A DNA stretch of 64,000 nucleotides from Aciduricibacillus chroicocephali. Its GTDB lineage: Bacteria; Bacillota; Bacilli; Bacillales; Amphibacillaceae. The stretch spans positions 418,001 to 482,000 of the forward strand of contig NZ_CP129113.1 of the NCBI RefSeq assembly GCF_030762805.1. The letters run 5' to 3'. The notes below the pieces were generated by a model that was not told the origin of the DNA, ran no database searches, and worked only from the letters and a program-made list of their open reading frames with translations. Shown piece after piece: positions 1 to 8,207 of the stretch; positions within the stretch are counted from its first letter, which is position 1; every line of letters begins with the position of its first letter. Position numbers and translations under genes: made by a program.

Positions 1-339
1 GGACAGAAACGAGGAAAAGAAAAACTCGTTGTTCAGCCATATGATCTGAATAAGAAAAAAGATCTCAAGTCTATACATCTGGACATTCCTACTCAGTCTA
101 ATAATGATGAAAGTTTTCAGATGAAGGAAGAAAAGGGCAAGCTGCTATTTTTCACAAGTAGTGGCCAGATTAGTAAAGGAAGAGTCTATGAGGGTGTACA
201 AACATACTTCCCTCAAGTCTTTGTTGTCGACGAGAAAAGCAGAAAGTTGGAATATGGAGGAACCCTCATACCGAAAGATTCTGAATCAATCGGTAAAAGT
301 GGATTCCAGATCAATATCAATAATATTCATTTAAAATAG
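1..339 (+). CDS. C-terminal part of an unknown protein (5' end outside window)
   Basis: The frame is open from the first base and stops at 337-339, so this is the last 112 codons of a gene starting upstream. The visible part has a charged, Lys-rich stretch followed by alternating hydrophobic residues that look like beta strands (KLLFFTSSGQISKG, then FPQVFVVDEKSRKLEYGG), with no catalytic motif or membrane segment. A strong terminator follows 8 bases after the stop, so the unit ends here. I do not recognise the family and assign no function. Coding status is supported by the open frame, the position of the terminator and ordinary codon usage. Confidence 0.65.
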   Translation, partial: GQKRGKEKLVVQPYDLNKKKDLKSIHLDIPTQSNNDESFQMKEEKGKLLFFTSSGQISKGRVYEGVQTYFPQVFVVDEKSRKLEYGGTLIPKDSESIGKSGFQININNIHLK

Positions 340-346
340 ATTAGAA

Positions 347-388
347 AGAACCTGCGCTCGTTTGGAAACGGAGCAGGTTCTTTTTTTA
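347..388 (+). terminator. Intrinsic terminator of the first gene
   Basis: AGAACCTGC (347-355) pairs with GCAGGTTCT (373-381), followed by a run of seven T. It lies just after the stop at 339 and overlaps the 3' end of the convergent thioredoxin-like gene. Confidence 0.85.
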
Positions 389-721
389 TGCTTCATAGGC
401 ATCCAGAATACGGGAGATTTCTTGATTGAGCTCATCCAAATGTACAATACGTGCCTTGCGTATATACTCTTTTCTTTCAATAAACAATAGAAGTACCGGA
501 ACAGTGAAAACAGAAAAGCGTCCAGCAACCTCTTCTACATCGCTCGTGTCAATGTGGGCAAGCTTGATCTGCGGGTATTTGCCAAGCAGATTTTGTATTT
601 GAGGCCAAAGCCCATGGCACACACTGCAGCCAGGACTGCTTATATATAGGAAGGAAAGCGGATTTTTGCTGATAAAAGCATCAATTTCCTCCATAGAATG
701 CAGGTTTGTATATTCGTTCAT
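386..721 (-). CDS. Thioredoxin-like protein with a CSVC active site
   Basis: A 111-residue single-domain protein of thioredoxin length. The redox motif is CSVC (residues 32-35, in SSPGCSVCHG) at the end of the first strand, and the cis-proline loop is visible as FTVPVLLLF. A beta-alpha-beta arrangement with DTSDVEEVAGRFSVF before the cis-Pro is typical of the YtpP/YdbP group of small Bacillus thioredoxin-like proteins. Cytosolic: no signal peptide or membrane segment. The start is ATG with AAGGAGG about 8 bases upstream. The usual CGPC is replaced by CSVC, so the redox potential and partner probably differ from TrxA; what it reduces cannot be read from sequence. The gene stands alone, convergent with the first gene. 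Confidence 0.8.
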   Translation of the reverse strand: MNEYTNLHSMEEIDAFISKNPLSFLYISSPGCSVCHGLWPQIQNLLGKYPQIKLAHIDTSDVEEVAGRFSVFTVPVLLLFIERKEYIRKARIVHLDELNQEISRILDAYEA

Positions 722-932
722 CTTATAAAACCTCCTTGCTGTTATTCTACCCGAATGTTAAGCAAAGGAGACAGAGACATGCTTGCAGTATGATTGTTAA
801 CGATGATAGCAGCAGCTTTGTCCATTATCCAACTAATTGTAGTGATATCCGACCGTTTTCCGACTTTATTCTATTCATATTACGGAATTCTAATACATTT
901 AATCTTGTTTCAAATTCGCGCCACTAGAAGCG

Positions 933-973
933 AAAAAACCCCGCAAATCCTTTAAAGGACTTGCGGGGTTTTC
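933..973. terminator. Terminator downstream of lipA
   Basis: AAAACCCCGCAA pairs with TTGCGGGGTTTT around a short loop; A and T runs on both sides make it bidirectional. The T run on the minus strand serves lipM-lipA. I see no gene in the rest of 722-982. Confidence 0.85.
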
Positions 974-982
974 TATTAAATA

Positions 983-1954
983 TCAAGTAGTGCTTTGCAG
1001 CATATCAACAAGTGAGAAGTCGACTTCTTTTTGTTCCTGCTCCTCCATGCCTTTCATATACTTAATACGGCGTTGAGCAGAAGCAGCATTTACTTGTTCA
1101 TCCGCATGGTATGACGAACGGACGAGTGGTCCTGCTTCACAATGTTTAAAGCCTTTCTGAAGGGCTATTTGCTTCAGTTCAGCGAATTCATCCGGGTGGT
1201 AGTATTTTTCCACGTTCAAATGTTTCTTTGTCGGCTGCAAGTACTGTCCGATTGCCATGATGTCGACATTATTCGCGAGAAGGTCATCCATAGTTTCTAG
1301 AATTTCTTCTTTTGTTTCACCCAAACCGAGCATCATGCTTGATTTCGTCGGTACATCCGGTGCGATTTCTTTAACGCGACGAAGCAATTCCAAAGAACGG
1401 TCGTACATGGCAATGGCACGAACACGCTTTGTCAGGCGACGAACAGTTTCGATGTTATGGTTGAAAATGTCCGGTTTGCCGCTCATCAGTGTGTGCAAAC
1501 TCTGATAGTCACCTTTCATATCGGAAGGGAGGATTTCAACTGTAGTGCCAGGGTTCTTACGACGAATGGCGCGTACTGTCTCAGCAAATACAGAAGCTCC
1601 GCCATCAGCAAGATCGTCACGAGCAACAGATGTTACGACCGCGTGGCGCAATCCCATGATTTCGACAGAGTCAGCAACACGTTCTGGCTCTCCCCAATCG
1701 AGTTCGTTTGGCATGCCTGTTGCAACCGCACAGAAGCGGCAGCCACGTGTACAGACGCTACCAAGTATCATAAATGTTGCAGTCTGACGTTCAGACCAAC
1801 ATTCGTGTATGTTCGGGCAGCGTGCTTCCTCACATACTGTGTTCAGTTTCTTTTCCCGCATCAGCTTCTTGAGGCCTGTGAAGGATTTTGTCGTATTGAT
1901 TTTTATTTTAAGCCATTCGGGCTTGCGTACGTATTCGTCTTTTTTATTAGCCAT
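983..1954 (-). CDS. lipA: Lipoyl synthase LipA
   Basis: Radical SAM enzyme that inserts two sulfurs into protein-bound octanoyl groups to make lipoyl cofactor on GcvH and the 2-oxoacid dehydrogenases. Visible: auxiliary cluster motif [12 protein letters not shown], the SAM cluster motif CTRGCRFC, and the C-terminal RSSYHAD that supplies the serine ligand. Close to Bacillus LipA over the full length, with a slightly longer acidic C-terminal tail. The start is set at ATG 1954 (323 aa) because AAGGAG (1970-1965) lies 10 bases upstream; the alternative GTG at 1963 is too close to that site. The ATG overlaps the lipM stop by 8 bases, so the two are probably translationally coupled. Cytosolic. Confidence 0.97.
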   Translation of the reverse strand: MANKKDEYVRKPEWLKIKINTTKSFTGLKKLMREKKLNTVCEEARCPNIHECWSERQTATFMILGSVCTRGCRFCAVATGMPNELDWGEPERVADSVEIMGLRHAVVTSVARDDLADGGASVFAETVRAIRRKNPGTTVEILPSDMKGDYQSLHTLMSGKPDIFNHNIETVRRLTKRVRAIAMYDRSLELLRRVKEIAPDVPTKSSMMLGLGETKEEILETMDDLLANNVDIMAIGQYLQPTKKHLNVEKYYHPDEFAELKQIALQKGFKHCEAGPLVRSSYHADEQVNAASAQRRIKYMKGMEEQEQKEVDFSLVDMLQSTT

Positions 1955-2789
1955 GGTGCACACGCTCCTTAAAACGTCTTAAGTTCCATTCGTCACTGCG
2001 GTATTTGGTATCGGCGAGTTCATGGACTTCCGCCCACTGTTCAGCCGAGAGAGTAAAAGGTTCCACTTCTATATTTAGGCCTTTCTTGAAGCCATCAAGA
2101 AAAGCGGCTTTCAGCATGTCATATGTATGCGGCTTTTGTGTAATCTGCTCGATACTGACGGCCTTATTGGAGAAATTGTTGCGCTGACGTTCTCTTGCTC
2201 GCTCTGTCTTGAACTTGAACAGATCGAAGAGCATGTCCTCGTCCATGGTGATTGGGATGGAGCCATGCTGCAGCAAAACGCCTTTCTTGCGTGTCTGGGC
2301 ATTTCCAGAAATTTTCTTGCCATCAACAATCATTTCATAAACAGCTGTTTTCTCGAAGCAGACTGCAGTTTTGTCAAGCATTGCTTCACGTTCAGGGATG
2401 GCATAGTCAGCATTGATGCCGAGATTATGATATCCTTCCAGAACCCCTTTTGACAAAATGTAATAAGCCTTTTGAACGGACTGAGGGATATTTGGGTGAT
2501 CCTCCGAAACGATAATACTGTATGTTAGTTCATCATCATGAAGTACCGCACTTCCTCCGGTCAATCGGCGGACAAACTCACAACCGTGTTTCGCAATACC
2601 ATCAAAATCAATGGACTTCTCAGCTTTTTGAAATTGTCCGATTGAAAGACTCGGTTTCTCCCAACCATACAAACGCAATACAGGTGGAATAAAACCTTCG
2701 CTGTGCCAGTTGAGCAAAGACTCATCTATGGCCATGTTCGTCGCAGCATCAAGAATGCCGCTATCGAGATACTTCCATGTTTCGCGCAC
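1947..2789 (-). CDS. lipM: Octanoyltransferase LipM
   Basis: Transfers octanoate from acyl carrier protein to GcvH, the first step of endogenous lipoate synthesis in Bacillus. The protein belongs to the BPL/LplA/LipB fold and looks like LipM rather than LplJ: it has the LipM cysteine in the [11 protein letters not shown] segment (about residue 144) and the conserved lysine in [12 protein letters not shown], plus [18 protein letters not shown] near residues 74-92. The frame extends to 2807, but a GGAGGTGA site lies inside that extension; GTG at 2789 (8-base spacing) or TTG at 2792 then gives an N-terminus [10 protein letters not shown] matching B. subtilis LipM. The gene overlaps lipA, so both steps that modify GcvH are made from one message. 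Confidence 0.9.
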   Translation of the reverse strand: MRETWKYLDSGILDAATNMAIDESLLNWHSEGFIPPVLRLYGWEKPSLSIGQFQKAEKSIDFDGIAKHGCEFVRRLTGGSAVLHDDELTYSIIVSEDHPNIPQSVQKAYYILSKGVLEGYHNLGINADYAIPEREAMLDKTAVCFEKTAVYEMIVDGKKISGNAQTRKKGVLLQHGSIPITMDEDMLFDLFKFKTERARERQRNNFSNKAVSIEQITQKPHTYDMLKAAFLDGFKKGLNIEVEPFTLSAEQWAEVHELADTKYRSDEWNLRRFKERVHHG

Positions 2790-2811
2790 CAATGTCACCT
2801 CCATCAAACAA

Positions 2812-2834
2812 GCCGCGGATGCTCAATCCCCGGC
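2812..2834 (-). other. Hairpin in the lipM leader
   Basis: On the minus strand GCCGGGGAT and ATCCGCGGC pair (one mismatch) around a 5-base loop, between the candidate promoter and the lipM ribosome binding site. The following bases (TTGTTTGATGG) are only weakly U-rich, so it could be a leaky attenuator or merely a structured leader. Confidence 0.4.
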
Positions 2835-2874
2835 CAGACAAGGGTTTTGAAGCTTTTAGCCCTCTAATAGATTG

Positions 2875-2903
2875 ATAATAGCAACAATATTCTGTTAAGT
2901 AAA
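2875..2903 (-). promoter_or_regulatory. Candidate SigA promoter of lipM-lipA
   Basis: TTTACT (2903-2898), 17-base spacer, TATTAT (2880-2875) on the minus strand, about 90 bases upstream of the start. The -35 is weak. Confidence 0.5.
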
Positions 2904-3127
2904 GATTCGATAATACCAGTGAATTCCAGATGTAGTAATAGTGTTTTATGACTAAAAATCACAACAGTAATAGTCAATAGTGATTGGATGTTTTGTAAAA
3001 TTTTACAAAAGGAGAAGAGCTTGATTGTATTTGATGGTGGAAGCCTTGTAAACCGGGTCATTTTTCAGTATTACTCGTTTTTTCCTTATTCGACAAGAAT
3101 CAGCATATAGGCTCACAAACATGAAGA
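2904..3127. other. AT-rich non-coding stretch with a perfect 20-bp palindrome
   Basis: No convincing gene. The notable element is the palindrome TTTTGTAAAATTTTACAAAA at 2991-3010, about 90 bp upstream of the candidate lipM promoter. A weak GGAGAAG followed by a TTG codon could open a peptide of under 30 codons on the plus strand (3011-3110), but nothing else supports it. Confidence 0.4.
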
Positions 3128-3168
3128 ATAAAAAAGACCCGGAGAAAATTTCCCCGGGTAATTTTTCT
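3124..3168. terminator. Terminator of the trp operon
   Basis: ACCCGG...CCGGGT hairpin (3137-3159) with an A-rich run at 3126-3135, i.e. a U run on the minus transcript leaving trpA, and T-rich sequence on the other side. Confidence 0.85.
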
Positions 3169-3176
3169 TTGTTCTA

Positions 3177-3974
3177 TCAAACGGATGTTTCGCAGATCAC
3201 GCTGTTCTGAATAAGCTGCTTGATTTCATCTTCTTTTTCTTCGTTAAAGAGGCGTACAATTGTGCTGCCTACAATTACGCCATCACAGAAGGAACCAAGA
3301 TGTTTTGCCTGATCGGCATCTGATACACCGAAGCCTGCCAGAACAGGTACTGTGCTTATTTCTTTCAGTTCTTGCAAATAGTCTCCGATATTGCTGGCAT
3401 GTTCTGCGCGAGCTCCAGTTGTGCCAGTAACAGAAACGGCATAAAGGAATCCTTCCGAGCGCTTTGCTAGTTCGGAAATACGCTCCTTAGTGCTTGTCAT
3501 GGCAGCGAGGCGGACTAGCGCAATGCTGTTCCTTTTGCATGCTGGATGGACGAGTTGTTCTTCTTCCATTGGCAAATCAGGAATAATTATTCCGCTTACA
3601 CCCGATGTTGCACATTCTTCAAAGAAAGCATCAATGCCATATTTGAAAATTGGATTGATGTAAGTCATGAAGATAATCGGGATTGGACTTTTTTCCTTGA
3701 ATTGCTGCAAGGCATCAAAAACACTTTGAAGCTTAGTGCCATTGGCAAGGGAGCGGAGTCCCGCTTCCTGTATTGTCGGTCCATCAGCGACAGGATCGGA
3801 AAAAGGAATTCCAAGCTCTACTGCAGATGCGCCTGCTTCAGCAAGAAAGCGAATCCGGTTCTCGAGGTTGGAGACACCACCTTCGCCATCACCTGCCATA
3901 ATATATGGGATAAATAGTTTCGTTCCGCGGTTCAAGGTATTGCGCAGGGCTTGTTCCAGTTCTTTGCTGCTCAT
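3177..3974 (-). CDS. trpA: Tryptophan synthase alpha subunit
   Basis: Cleaves indole-3-glycerol phosphate to indole and glyceraldehyde 3-phosphate, and channels indole to TrpB in the alpha2-beta2 complex. The 265-residue TIM barrel carries the catalytic glutamate in VELGIPFSDP (near residue 53) and aspartate in IIPDLP, followed by the GFGVSDADQAK phosphate-binding region. Full length for the family. The ATG starts one base after the trpB TAA stop (TAAGATG), so translation is coupled. Last gene of the operon, directly before the terminator. Confidence 0.97.
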   Translation of the reverse strand: MSSKELEQALRNTLNRGTKLFIPYIMAGDGEGGVSNLENRIRFLAEAGASAVELGIPFSDPVADGPTIQEAGLRSLANGTKLQSVFDALQQFKEKSPIPIIFMTYINPIFKYGIDAFFEECATSGVSGIIIPDLPMEEEQLVHPACKRNSIALVRLAAMTSTKERISELAKRSEGFLYAVSVTGTTGARAEHASNIGDYLQELKEISTVPVLAGFGVSDADQAKHLGSFCDGVIVGSTIVRLFNEEKEDEIKQLIQNSVICETSV

Positions 3975-3975
3975 C

Positions 3976-5172
3976 TTATTTACCCTCCAATCGTGCTTTT
4001 ACTTGTTCAACATCTTTATCGCCGCGACCAGAGAGACAGACGACAATCGTTTCACCTTTTTTCATCTTTTTTGCAAGTTTAAGTGTAAAGGCCACTGCGT
4101 GAGAACTTTCAAGGGCAGGAATGATTCCTTCTGTTTGGGATAGGAGTTGGAAAGCTTCCAATGCTTCTTCGTCTGTAATTGAATCGTACTGCACACGTCC
4201 GATTTCCTGAAGATGACTATGTTCAGGTCCAATTCCAGGATAGTCAAGTCCTGCGGAAATGGATACAGCCTCTCTAATTTGACCATCGTCATCTTGAAGC
4301 AGACGAGTGAGTGTTCCGTGCAGAATACCGGTTTCACCTGCAACCAATGTAGCAGCATGTTCATTCGTCTCAATTCCATGACCGCCAGCTTCAACGCCGT
4401 ATATTTTAACGGATGAATCATCTATAAATGGATAGAACATTCCGATTGCGTTGCTGCCTCCTCCAAGACAAGCGACGACAGCATCAGGAAGTTTGCCAGT
4501 TTGCTCAATGATCTGCTTCTTTGCCTCAGTACCAATAACAGCTTGCAATTCCCGGACAATGTAAGGGAAGGGATGCGGACCGGCAGCTGTACCAAGTATA
4601 TAATGGGTGTCTTCAACATTACTCACCCAGTAGCGCATAGCTTCATTTACAGCGTCTTTCAATGTAGCACTGCCAGATGAGACGCCATGTACTTTGGCTC
4701 CGAGTAATTCCATACGGAAAACATTCAATTTCTGTCGGCGAATATCCTCATCGCCCATAAAGATGACACACTCAAGACCGAGCAATGCACATGCCGTAGC
4801 TGTTGCGACACCGTGCTGACCGGCACCAGTTTCAGCGACGACTTTCTTTTTGCCCATTCTCAAGGTGAGCAGTGCCTGGCCAAGCGCATTATTTATTTTG
4901 TGAGCGCCAGTATGATTTAAATCTTCACGTTTTAAATATATATCAGGTCCGCCTAGTTGTTCGGAAAGGTTTTTGGCGTGGAAGAGTGGGGTTTCACGAC
5001 CGACATATTCTGCTAAATATTTATTGAGCTCCTCTTTAAAAGCAGGATCTGCTACGGCATCTTCGTATGCCTTCTCCAATTCGATCAACGCAGGCATAAG
5101 AAGTTCTGGAACGAACCTGCCGCCAAATGTGCCGTATCTTCCTGTCTTATCAGGGTTTGTATAAGTAGTCAT
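3976..5172 (-). CDS. trpB: Tryptophan synthase beta subunit
   Basis: PLP-dependent enzyme that condenses indole with serine to form tryptophan. The PLP lysine is in [11 protein letters not shown] (Lys92), the phosphate-binding glycine loop is [12 protein letters not shown], and the catalytic glutamate lies in [13 protein letters not shown]. At 398 residues it is the usual TrpB1 type that pairs with TrpA. It follows trpF by 13 bases and has its own Shine-Dalgarno site just after the trpF stop. Confidence 0.97.
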   Translation of the reverse strand: MTTYTNPDKTGRYGTFGGRFVPELLMPALIELEKAYEDAVADPAFKEELNKYLAEYVGRETPLFHAKNLSEQLGGPDIYLKREDLNHTGAHKINNALGQALLTLRMGKKKVVAETGAGQHGVATATACALLGLECVIFMGDEDIRRQKLNVFRMELLGAKVHGVSSGSATLKDAVNEAMRYWVSNVEDTHYILGTAAGPHPFPYIVRELQAVIGTEAKKQIIEQTGKLPDAVVACLGGGSNAIGMFYPFIDDSSVKIYGVEAGGHGIETNEHAATLVAGETGILHGTLTRLLQDDDGQIREAVSISAGLDYPGIGPEHSHLQEIGRVQYDSITDEEALEAFQLLSQTEGIIPALESSHAVAFTLKLAKKMKKGETIVVCLSGRGDKDVEQVKARLEGK

Positions 5173-5185
5173 GAATGTTCATCCT

Positions 5186-5788
5186 TTACTTTGTTTTTGC
5201 AGTTTTGATGAATTGGCGGATTTTATTCGAGTCTTTTACACCCGCTGTTTCAACACCGCTGGAAACGTCAACACCGATAGGAGAGAGGCGCTTAATCGCT
5301 TCTTGAACATTGTTGTGATCAAGACCTCCGGCAAGTATGATTTTATTCCGATCAATTGGCAAGTCTTTAGCGAGGTCCCAATCGAATACAGTTCCATTTC
5401 CTCCGCGTGCTCCACCTATTGGACTGTCAAGAATATAATAGTCCGCCGGATAATCCTGGATAGTTGGCAGAGTCTCCTCAGTTACAGGGAAAGCTTTGAT
5501 GATTTTATAGGGTAGCGATTCAGCAATTGAGGTATCTTCATCACCGTGCAGCTGGATATAGTCAAGACCTGCCTCTTCAGCAATCGTGGACATCCGGCTT
5601 TTACTTTCATTTACAAAGACACCTACTGTTTGTACTGAATCGGGGAGTGTTGAGATGATTACTTTTGCACGCGCCGGCTCAATTTGCCGTTTACTAGGAG
5701 CGAATACAAAACCGAGCAGGTCGGCACCAGCTCCAACTGCTGCCTCTGCATGTTCAATTGTCTGAATGCCACAAATTTTTACGAGCAT
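5186..5788 (-). CDS. trpF: Phosphoribosylanthranilate isomerase
   Basis: Catalyses the Amadori rearrangement of N-(5-phosphoribosyl)anthranilate. The active-site cysteine is in the N-terminal MLVKICGIQ and the acid in the VDVSSGVE region near the C-terminus; DYIQLHGDE and the LAGGLDHNNV loop are typical. 200 residues, normal size. ATG start with AAAGGA 9 bases upstream; overlaps the end of trpC by 10 bases. TrpC and TrpF are separate proteins here, as in other Bacilli, not fused as in enterobacteria. Confidence 0.96.
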   Translation of the reverse strand: MLVKICGIQTIEHAEAAVGAGADLLGFVFAPSKRQIEPARAKVIISTLPDSVQTVGVFVNESKSRMSTIAEEAGLDYIQLHGDEDTSIAESLPYKIIKAFPVTEETLPTIQDYPADYYILDSPIGGARGGNGTVFDWDLAKDLPIDRNKIILAGGLDHNNVQEAIKRLSPIGVDVSSGVETAGVKDSNKIRQFIKTAKTK

Positions 5789-6570
5789 GATGAGTGGTCC
5801 TTTGTAAATGGTACCTGCAGTGTATGGAATGTTGTCTCCAGATCGTCTGCACGCATTAGTGTTTCACCTGCGAGTATGCAAGACGCACCAAGTTTCTCGA
5901 CTGTAGCGACATCGGCACGTGTCTTGATCCCACTTTCGCTGATAAATATAATATCTTTACCAGCAGCAAGGGAGGCGAGTTTCCCCGTATTCTCCAAGTC
6001 TACTTCAAATGTTTTAAGATTCCGATTGTTGACGCCGACAATTTCGGGATTGAGCTTAAGAGCCCGCTCCATTTCTTCAGCATCATGAACCTCAACGAGC
6101 ACTTCCAAGTCAAGGCTCTTCGCATGACTGTATAGACTGCTGAGCTTGTTGTCATCAAGGGCAGCGACGATGAGCAAGATGATGCTTGCGCCATTCGCGT
6201 ATGCTTCATCTATTTGCAATTCATCAATCATGAAATCTTTGCAGAGTATTGGCAGTTCGACAGCGTCTGCTACAGCCTGCAAATCTTCCATTGACCCTTT
6301 AAAAAACTGTTCGTCTGTAAGGACAGAAATTGCAGATGCTCCAAGTCTTGCATACTCTTTCGCCTGAGCAACCGGATCGACATCGCCGTTAATCAACCCT
6401 TTGGAAGGGGAGGCACGTTTTATTTCCGAAATGATATTCATCTGTTTATCATTGAGTTGCTTCTTGAAAGAGCGAACGGGAATTTTTCTTTCTGCTGTGA
6501 TGCCAAGCTCTTTCAGTGCAGCGACTTCGATTCTTTTCTGATCAATGATTTTATCAAGAATGGTGGACAA
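5779..6570 (-). CDS. trpC: Indole-3-glycerol-phosphate synthase
   Basis: Closes the indole ring from the trpF product. The 263-residue barrel shows the catalytic lysines in EIKRASPSKG and LCKDFMID, the NNRNLKTFEVD segment, and the phosphate-binding SESGIKTRADV. The start is TTG at 6570, chosen because AAAGGA sits 9 bases upstream and the N-terminus (STILDKIIDQKR) matches the family. A gap of 19 bases separates it from trpD. Confidence 0.96.
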   Translation of the reverse strand: MSTILDKIIDQKRIEVAALKELGITAERKIPVRSFKKQLNDKQMNIISEIKRASPSKGLINGDVDPVAQAKEYARLGASAISVLTDEQFFKGSMEDLQAVADAVELPILCKDFMIDELQIDEAYANGASIILLIVAALDDNKLSSLYSHAKSLDLEVLVEVHDAEEMERALKLNPEIVGVNNRNLKTFEVDLENTGKLASLAAGKDIIFISESGIKTRADVATVEKLGASCILAGETLMRADDLETTFHTLQVPFTKDHSSCS

Positions 6571-6589
6571 TTTGCACGTTCCTTTCTAT

Positions 6590-7624
6590 TCAGCCTTTAA
6601 TTGCGGATGTTTCGGCGACTACTTTGCTTCTATCAACTAGACCTTGGAGGCGGGCTAATGCGCTGCCTTCCTGAATACTCTTGCGTGCGAGCTCAACGCC
6701 TTCTTTGATGGATTCCGCCGTACCGCTTGCGTAAAGACCAATCCCAGCGTTTAGCAAAACTGTATCAAGGTAAGGTCCTGGTTTTCCGTTCAGTACGTCA
6801 AGGAGGATCTGTGCATTTTCTGCTGCTGTACCACCTTTAATTGCTTCGTTGTCATAAACAGGAAGACCAACCTCGTCCGGGTGTAAAGTGAACGGTGTGA
6901 TTTTTCCACCTTCGAGAAGTACAAGGTGATTCTCCCCAGCGAGGGATGCTTCGTCCATGAAGCCAGCTCCGTTGACGACAATGGCGCGACGGCGTCCGAG
7001 TTTGTTCAATGATTCGGCGAGTACTTCCAACATGTCCCTGCGATAGACTCCGAGGAGTTGAGTCTCCAACTCTACTGGATTTGTAAGTGGACCGATTAGA
7101 TTCATAATTGTCGGAAGTCCAAGTTCCTTGCGTACTTTCATGAAGTGGGCGAGACGAGCGTGCACATGTGGTGCGAATAAGAAGACAATACCGTTCTCAC
7201 GTAATGTCTCCTCAGCCTGCTCATCAGAGAAAGTAAGTGATACGCCAAGGTGTTCGAGGACGTCTGCGCTTCCAGTCTTGGATGAAACGCTGCGATTGCC
7301 ATGCTTTGCGACAGGGACACCCGCGCCTGCAATTACGAACGCCGCTGTCGTACTAATATTGAAGCTATTCGACTGGTCGCCGCCTGTTCCGCAATTATCT
7401 ATGACATTAGGTAAATATCCGGTCTTCAAAGTGGCTTTTTCACGGATAACTTCTACAAGTCCGGCGATTTCATCCGCTGTTTCACCTTTCATTTTCAGAG
7501 CAGTGAGAAAGGCGGAAATTTCTGTATCTGTCGTCTCCGGAGAGAAGCAGCGATTTGTTGCTGCAATCATCTCTTCAGTCGTCAAACTTTCGCCACGCAT
7601 CAATTGATCAAGATACTGTCTCAT
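6590..7624 (-). CDS. trpD: Anthranilate phosphoribosyltransferase
   Basis: Transfers phosphoribosyl from PRPP to anthranilate. The glycine-rich PRPP site is DNCGTGGDQSNSFNIST, followed by KHGNRSVSSKTGSADVLE, both hallmark motifs; ATMNLIGPLTNP-like (PTIMNLIGPLTNP) comes later. The open frame extends to 7651, but ATG 7624 has AAGGGG 7 bases upstream and gives the family N-terminus MRQYLDQLMRG (344 aa). This start overlaps the trpG end by 17 bases. Confidence 0.96.
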   Translation of the reverse strand: MRQYLDQLMRGESLTTEEMIAATNRCFSPETTDTEISAFLTALKMKGETADEIAGLVEVIREKATLKTGYLPNVIDNCGTGGDQSNSFNISTTAAFVIAGAGVPVAKHGNRSVSSKTGSADVLEHLGVSLTFSDEQAEETLRENGIVFLFAPHVHARLAHFMKVRKELGLPTIMNLIGPLTNPVELETQLLGVYRRDMLEVLAESLNKLGRRRAIVVNGAGFMDEASLAGENHLVLLEGGKITPFTLHPDEVGLPVYDNEAIKGGTAAENAQILLDVLNGKPGPYLDTVLLNAGIGLYASGTAESIKEGVELARKSIQEGSALARLQGLVDRSKVVAETSAIKG

Positions 7625-8207
7625 TTTGCGACCCCTTTCTGATTTCGCCAAGGAAGTTGCTGATCATTCTTTTCCCTGTATCGGTGCCGATCGACTCCGG
7701 ATGGAATTGGATTCCGTAAACAGGATAATCACGATATTGCATTGCCATAATCTCTTTGTCATCAAGTGCAGTCGCCATTACTTTGAATGAAAGTGGGAGG
7801 GAGATTTTATCAACGACATAAGAGTGATAGCGCATAACTTCAAGCGGTTGTTCCAAATAGCTGAAAGGACCGTGGCCATTATGAGTGATTGAAGACGTCT
7901 TGCCGTGTTTAATTGCACCTGCTTTGACTACTTTTCCGCCAAGTGCTTCACCAATAACCTGGTGCCCTAGGCAAATACCGAGAATCGGAGTTTCCTTGTG
8001 AAGCTTTGTCACGAGTTCATTACAGATACCTGCTTCTGAAGGAAGTCCAGGTCCAGGTGAGATGATAATTGCCTCAGGGGCAAGTTCCTTAATTTCCTGA
8101 ACTGTTATTTCGTCATTTCTAACAACTCTTACTTCCTCGGCAAGTTCAGAAACATATTGGAAAATGTTATATGTGAATGAATCATAGTTATCAATTAACA
8201 AGATCAA
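7608..8207 (-). CDS. trpG: Anthranilate synthase glutaminase subunit
   Basis: Class I glutamine amidotransferase supplying ammonia to TrpE. The triad is visible: Cys79 in GICLGHQ, His169 and Glu171 in QFHPES; the oxyanion region is SPGPGLP. Start TTG 8207 with GGAGG 9 bases upstream. It overlaps trpE by 17 bases. In B. subtilis the corresponding subunit (PabA) is shared and encoded in the folate operon; here a copy sits inside trp. Whether it also serves PabB cannot be told from this window. Confidence 0.95.
   Translation of the reverse strand: MILLIDNYDSFTYNIFQYVSELAEEVRVVRNDEITVQEIKELAPEAIIISPGPGLPSEAGICNELVTKLHKETPILGICLGHQVIGEALGGKVVKAGAIKHGKTSSITHNGHGPFSYLEQPLEVMRYHSYVVDKISLPLSFKVMATALDDKEIMAMQYRDYPVYGIQFHPESIGTDTGKRMISNFLGEIRKGSQNETVS

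Noticed and set aside
706-927. 73-codon open frame on the plus strand after the thioredoxin-like gene
   Set aside because: No ribosome site, starts inside the divergent gene, Ser/Phe-rich composition without any family pattern.
1457-1972. 171-codon frame antisense to lipA
   Set aside because: Shadow of a strongly conserved gene; no ribosome site and implausible composition.
2864-3061. 65-codon minus-strand frame between lipM and trpA
   Set aside because: Leads through the candidate lipM promoter, lacks a ribosome site and is hydrophobic low-complexity.
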